Positions 60,469-64,000 of a stretch of 64,000 nucleotides of DNA are shown piece by piece. A program made the translations under genes and the position numbers. The stretch covers positions 1 to 64,000 of the forward strand of contig NZ_RCHI01000011.1 in assembly GCF_003664585.1 (NCBI RefSeq), in the 5' to 3' direction. How positions within the stretch are numbered: the stretch's first letter is position 1; each line of letters opens with the position of its first letter. Under the pieces are notes generated by a model. The model made no database searches, had not been told where the DNA came from, and saw only the letters and a list, made by a program, of their open reading frames with translations. This DNA comes from Paenirhodobacter hankyongi (GTDB lineage: Bacteria; Pseudomonadota; Alphaproteobacteria; Rhodobacterales; Rhodobacteraceae).

Positions 60469-60966
60469 TTGGCGGGCATGTTCATCGGCGAATACACCTT
60501 CAAGGTGGACAGCAAGGGTCGCGTGTCGATCCCCGCGCTGTTTCGTCGTGAGCTCGAGGAGGGCGACCCCGAGGCCAAGGCCACCGGCCGCCCCCGCATG
60601 GTCATCGTCTACGGTGCCGACACCCAGAAGATGCTGCAGGTCTATTCCTACGAGGGCTTCCAGAAGCTCGCGGCAGAGATCAACGCCCGTCCCTACACCG
60701 ACCCGCGCCGCGCGATCCTGCAGCGCCTCGTGCTGAACAAGGCTCACCCGACCGAGATCGATCCGGACGGCCGCCTTGTTCTGCCCGCGACGCTGCGCGG
60801 GCGGCTCACGCTCGAGGGCGAGGCCTATTTCGCCGGCATGGGCGAGACCTTCGAGATCTGGAAACCCGAGACCTTCGCCGTGGTCGATGCCGCGCGGATG
60901 GAAAAGCTGCTGGCCGAGATGGGCGAGGACTTCGACCCGCTCAGCCTGCTCGGCGGGGAGGGCTGA
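60469..60966 (+). CDS. mraZ: MraZ, transcriptional regulator of the division/cell-wall cluster
   Basis: A 165-residue AbrB-like DNA-binding protein with two MraZ domains: FKVDSKGRVSIPALFRRELE near the N-terminus and EIDPDGRLVLPATLRGRLTL in the middle, each with the DxxGR signature. It usually represses its own dcw operon. The TTG at 60469 is chosen because AGGAG lies seven bases before it; the result (MAGMFIGEYTFKVDSKG) also aligns with relatives that begin Met-Ala. ATG 60478 is the alternative. It follows the leader terminator by about 60 bases. Confidence 0.92.
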   Translation: MAGMFIGEYTFKVDSKGRVSIPALFRRELEEGDPEAKATGRPRMVIVYGADTQKMLQVYSYEGFQKLAAEINARPYTDPRRAILQRLVLNKAHPTEIDPDGRLVLPATLRGRLTLEGEAYFAGMGETFEIWKPETFAVVDAARMEKLLAEMGEDFDPLSLLGGEG

Positions 60967-60969
60967 GGG

Positions 60970-61986
60970 ATGAGCGGACCCGAGACCCAAGACGACGCCC
61001 CGCATGTTCCCGTCCTGCTGCGACCGCTCCTGAAGGCGGTCGCGCCTGTTTCGGGCGTCTGGCTCGACGGCACCTTCGGCGCGGGCGGCTATAGCCGCGG
61101 GCTGCTGGCGGCGGGCGCCGAGCGGGTGATCGGCGTCGATCGCGACCCGGCGGTGTTCGAGATGGCCAAGGCCTGGCGCGGCCCCTATGGCGACCGGCTG
61201 GTTCTGGTCGAGGGCACCTTCTCGGAGCTCGACAGCTATGCCGCCGAGATCGCGCCCGAGGGGCTTGACGGCGTGGTGCTCGATCTCGGCGTGTCCTCGA
61301 TGCAGCTCGATCAGGCCGAGCGCGGCTTTTCCTTCATGAAGGACGGCCCGCTCGACATGCGCATGTCGCAGTCCGGCCCCTCGGCCGCCGACATCGTCAA
61401 CGAGGCCGACGAGGGCGTGCTGGCCGATATCCTGTACCATTACGGCGAGGAACGCGCTTCGCGCCGCATCGCCCGCGCGATCGTCGAGGCCCGCGCCACC
61501 GCACCCTTTGCCACGACGCGCCAGCTTGTCGCGGTGATCGAGCGCTGCCTGCCGCGGCCGAAGCCCGGGCAGAGCCATCCGGCCACGCGCTCGTTCCAGG
61601 CGCTGCGCATTGCGGTGAACGACGAATTCGGGCAACTTGCAGCAGGCCTCGAATCCGCGGAGCGCGCATTGAAACCCGGTGGCAAGCTCGCCGTCGTCAC
61701 TTTCCATTCCCTCGAAGACCGGGTGGTCAAGCGCTTCTTCCAGGCGCGCTCCGGTCGCACGCCCGCCGGCTCGCGCTATGCCCCCGTGCAGGCGGTCGAG
61801 ATTGCGGCCTTCACCCCGGTGACGAAGAAGCCCGTCGGCCCCGACGAGCAGGAGCTTGCAGAGAACCCGCGCGCGCGCTCGGCGCTTCTGCGCGTCGCGA
61901 TCCGCACCGAGGCGCCGGCCGGCCGCGCCGACCGCGCTGCGCTCGGCCTTCCCGCCCTTCCCGCCGCGACAGGACGCCACAGATGA
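60970..61986 (+). CDS. rsmH: 16S rRNA (cytosine1402-N4)-methyltransferase
   Basis: SAM-dependent methyltransferase (MraW) of 338 residues. [15 protein letters not shown] opens the fold, [20 protein letters not shown] binds [22 protein letters not shown] is the catalytic-site block, and [11 protein letters not shown] with [13 protein letters not shown] are the C-terminal signatures. It methylates C1402 in the ribosomal P site. It starts three bases after mraZ and overlaps ftsL by four. Confidence 0.96.
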   Translation: MSGPETQDDAPHVPVLLRPLLKAVAPVSGVWLDGTFGAGGYSRGLLAAGAERVIGVDRDPAVFEMAKAWRGPYGDRLVLVEGTFSELDSYAAEIAPEGLDGVVLDLGVSSMQLDQAERGFSFMKDGPLDMRMSQSGPSAADIVNEADEGVLADILYHYGEERASRRIARAIVEARATAPFATTRQLVAVIERCLPRPKPGQSHPATRSFQALRIAVNDEFGQLAAGLESAERALKPGGKLAVVTFHSLEDRVVKRFFQARSGRTPAGSRYAPVQAVEIAAFTPVTKKPVGPDEQELAENPRARSALLRVAIRTEAPAGRADRAALGLPALPAATGRHR

Positions 61987-62366
61987 GGACGCTGCTCTAT
62001 CTCGCCACCGCGCTTTGCGTCATGGGGCTCGCCTTCTGGGCCTATCACGTGAACTATGCCACGCAGGACCGGCAGGGTGAGCTGCGTGCGCTGAAGAACG
62101 AGATCGCCTCGCTGCAGGAGGGGCTGAGCGTGCTGCGCGCCGAATGGGCCTATCAGAACCGTCCCGACCGGCTGCGCGAACTCGTCAACATGAACTTCAC
62201 CGAGCTGCAGCTGCTGCCGCTCGCGCCCGAGCAGTTCGGCGCAGTGGGGCAGGTCGCCTATCCGAGCCCGGATGCGCCCGCCGCCGAGACCGCCGCGCCG
62301 CTTGCCGGGATGAAACCGATCGATGTCGTCAACGCGCCCGACGCGCTGCTGGAGGAAGGTCAATGA
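61983..62366 (+). CDS. ftsL: Cell division protein FtsL
   Basis: A 127-residue bitopic membrane protein: short cytoplasmic start, one transmembrane helix (residues about 3-21, [17 protein letters not shown]), and a periplasmic coiled coil ([20 protein letters not shown] then VLRAEWAY). [20 protein letters not shown] is the conserved FtsL end. It bridges FtsB/FtsQ and FtsWI in the divisome. Identification rests on position between rsmH and ftsI, size and topology. Four-base overlaps at both ends. Confidence 0.92.
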   Translation: MRTLLYLATALCVMGLAFWAYHVNYATQDRQGELRALKNEIASLQEGLSVLRAEWAYQNRPDRLRELVNMNFTELQLLPLAPEQFGAVGQVAYPSPDAPAAETAAPLAGMKPIDVVNAPDALLEEGQ

Positions 62367-64000
62367 TCCGCACGCCGCTTCGCCCGCTGGCCCGCATCCT
62401 TGACGCCCGCGCCCGCGGCGAGAATCCCGACGCGATCGAGCGCGAGAACATCCGCCTGCGCGGCGAGGCGCTGCGCGAGCGCGCCCGCACCACCGCCGAG
62501 GGCCGGCTCCTGATGATGGGCGTGCTGTTCCTTGCGGCCTTCGTCACCGTCGGGCTGCGGATGGGGACGCTTGCCGCCTCGACCCCCGAGGAGCCGCAGC
62601 TGGGCGATTCCGCCCCCGCGATCCTCGCGCAGCGCGCCGACATCACCGACCGCGAGGGGCGGGTGCTGGCGACGAACCTCGTCACCCACGCGCTTTACGC
62701 GCAGCCGCCGATGCTGGTCGATCCGGTCGGCACCGCCGACAAGCTGGTCAAGATCTTCCCCGACCTGAACCACGACCGCCTGGTCAAGGACTTCACCGGC
62801 GCGCGCAAGTTCGTCTGGATCAAGAAGAAGATCTCGCCCGAGCAGCTGCAGGCGGTGCATGACATCGGCGATCCCGGGCTGCTGTTCGGCCCGCGCGAGA
62901 TGCGGCTTTATCCGAATGGCTCGGTCGCGGCGCATGTCCTGGGGGGCGCGCGCTTCGGCGCCGAGGGCGTGAACTCGGCCGAGGTCGTCGGTGTCGCTGG
63001 CGTCGAGAAGGCCTTTGACGGCTGGCTGCGCGATCCGGCGAACAAGGGCGCGCCGCTACAGCTCTCGATCGATCTGACGGTGCAGGCGGCGCTCGAGGAA
63101 GTGCTCGACGGCGGCATGAAGCTGATGGATGCCAAGGGCGCCTCGGCGGTGGTGATGGATGTGCATACCGGCGAGATCGTTGCGATGGCCTCGCTGCCCG
63201 ATTTCGACCCGAACGACCGGCCGGCGCCGCTGACCAAGGGCGATGCCTCGGACAGCCCGCTGTTCAACCGCGCGGTGCAGGGCGTCTACGAACTCGGCTC
63301 GACCTTCAAGATCTTCGCGGTGGCACAGGCGCTGGAGCTTGGCCTCGTCAACCCCACGACGATGGTGCAGACGCAGTCGCCGATGGTCTTCGGTCGCTTC
63401 CGCATCCACGATTTCCACAATTACGGCCCGCAGCTGTCGGTCACCGACGTGATCGTCGAATCCTCGAACGTCGGCACCGCGCGCATCGTGCAGATGATCG
63501 GGCCCGACCGGCAGAAGGCCTTCCTCGAGAAGATGGGCTTCCTGGCCCCGACCCCGGTCGAGCTGAGCGAAGCGCCCACGGGCCGGCCGATCCTGCCGGC
63601 GAAATGGTCCGAGATCTCGGCGATGACGATCGGCTATGGCCATGGCCTCTCGGCCTCGCCGCTGCATCTGGCCGCCGCCTATTCGACGATCGCGAACGGC
63701 GGCCGCCGGGTCGAGCCGACGCTGGTGCACGACCCGCGCCATCAGGAAGGCGACCGGGTGCTGAGCGAGGAGACGGCCAAGCGTGCCCTCGCCATGATGC
63801 GCGCCGTGGTGACGCGCGGCACCGCCTCGTTCGGCGACGTGCGCGGCTATCAGGTCGCGGGCAAGACCGGCACCGCCGACAAGGTCAGCCCGACCGGCGG
63901 CTATTACAAGGACAAGGTGATGGCGACCTTCGCCGGCACCTTCCCGGTGACCGACCCCAAGTATGTGCTGGTCCTCAGCCTCGACGAGCCCTCGACCTTC
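62363..64000 (+). CDS. ftsI: FtsI / penicillin-binding protein 3 (truncated by window end)
   Basis: Septal peptidoglycan transpeptidase. 546 codons are present and the frame is still open at the window end. A cytoplasmic start leads to one membrane helix (residues about 50-66), the PBP dimerisation domain (DITDREGRVLATNL), and the transpeptidase domain with all three active-site motifs: STFK (YELGSTFKIFAVAQAL), SSN (IVESSNVGTARIVQM) and KTG (QVAGKTGTADKVSPTGG). ATG 62363 overlaps the ftsL stop. The pattern mraZ-rsmH-ftsL-ftsI is the classic beginning of the dcw cluster. Confidence 0.96.
   Translation, partial: MIRTPLRPLARILDARARGENPDAIERENIRLRGEALRERARTTAEGRLLMMGVLFLAAFVTVGLRMGTLAASTPEEPQLGDSAPAILAQRADITDREGRVLATNLVTHALYAQPPMLVDPVGTADKLVKIFPDLNHDRLVKDFTGARKFVWIKKKISPEQLQAVHDIGDPGLLFGPREMRLYPNGSVAAHVLGGARFGAEGVNSAEVVGVAGVEKAFDGWLRDPANKGAPLQLSIDLTVQAALEEVLDGGMKLMDAKGASAVVMDVHTGEIVAMASLPDFDPNDRPAPLTKGDASDSPLFNRAVQGVYELGSTFKIFAVAQALELGLVNPTTMVQTQSPMVFGRFRIHDFHNYGPQLSVTDVIVESSNVGTARIVQMIGPDRQKAFLEKMGFLAPTPVELSEAPTGRPILPAKWSEISAMTIGYGHGLSASPLHLAAAYSTIANGGRRVEPTLVHDPRHQEGDRVLSEETAKRALAMMRAVVTRGTASFGDVRGYQVAGKTGTADKVSPTGGYYKDKVMATFAGTFPVTDPKYVLVLSLDEPSTF

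Overview
The window looks like a chromosome segment of a GC-rich alphaproteobacterium of the Rhodobacteraceae (Rhodobacter/Paracoccus/roseobacter relatives). Evidence: very high GC at third codon positions, a trimethylamine gene cluster with the tmm-tdm-dmmDABC order known from this family, FolE2 instead of FolE, a DUF1127 gene followed by CCUCCUCCC-loop RNAs, a structured leader with a terminator in front of mraZ, and family-type intergenic repeats (GAAATACCTCGGGGG). No rRNA, tRNA, insertion sequence, prophage or CRISPR array was seen.

Layout. 1-13201: one-carbon and methylated-amine catabolism. FolD (partial) and PurU dispose of one-carbon units on tetrahydrofolate. A FadR-type regulator, a divergent solute-binding protein without a signal peptide, Tmm, Tdm, an APC permease and DmmDABC form a route TMA -> TMAO -> DMA + HCHO -> MMA + HCHO. 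13363-22568: housekeeping (fabI, ybjN, proC, csaA, a 2-hydroxyacid dehydrogenase, a long KAS III, tdk, rhlE, dtd, a PfkB kinase). 22584-28907: a seven-gene minus-strand operon of TelA, XpaC, SPFH-GYF, zinc-ribbon, DUF2927 and membrane proteins, including an unlisted 27-residue membrane peptide. 29057-47342: housekeeping again (rluB with a repeat tail, tadA, purD, xseA, alkB-like, ftsY, mgtC-like, yciB, metZ, folE2, uvrD-type helicase).

47462-56285 is an accessory exopolysaccharide locus: a Sel1-repeat periplasmic protein, a membrane sulfatase/phosphotransferase-fold enzyme with a carbohydrate-binding-like tail, then, behind an AT-rich promoter island with a near-perfect FNR-type box, UDP-xylose synthase, GalE, a membrane GT2 synthase and a secreted GH26-like hydrolase joined by ATGA overlaps.

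56517-64000: a small secreted protein, rlmJ, an array of ten CCUCCUCCC-loop hairpins behind a DUF1127 gene, mrp, and the start of the division/cell-wall cluster (mraZ, rsmH, ftsL, ftsI truncated by the window end). A probable UpsM-like leader RNA and two DnaA-box-like sites precede mraZ.

The most interesting items are the ten-unit hairpin RNA array, the exopolysaccharide locus with its FNR-like promoter, the TelA/XpaC/SPFH operon, and the apparently cytosolic binding protein facing tmm. None could be tested by database search here; family names rest on motif recognition.
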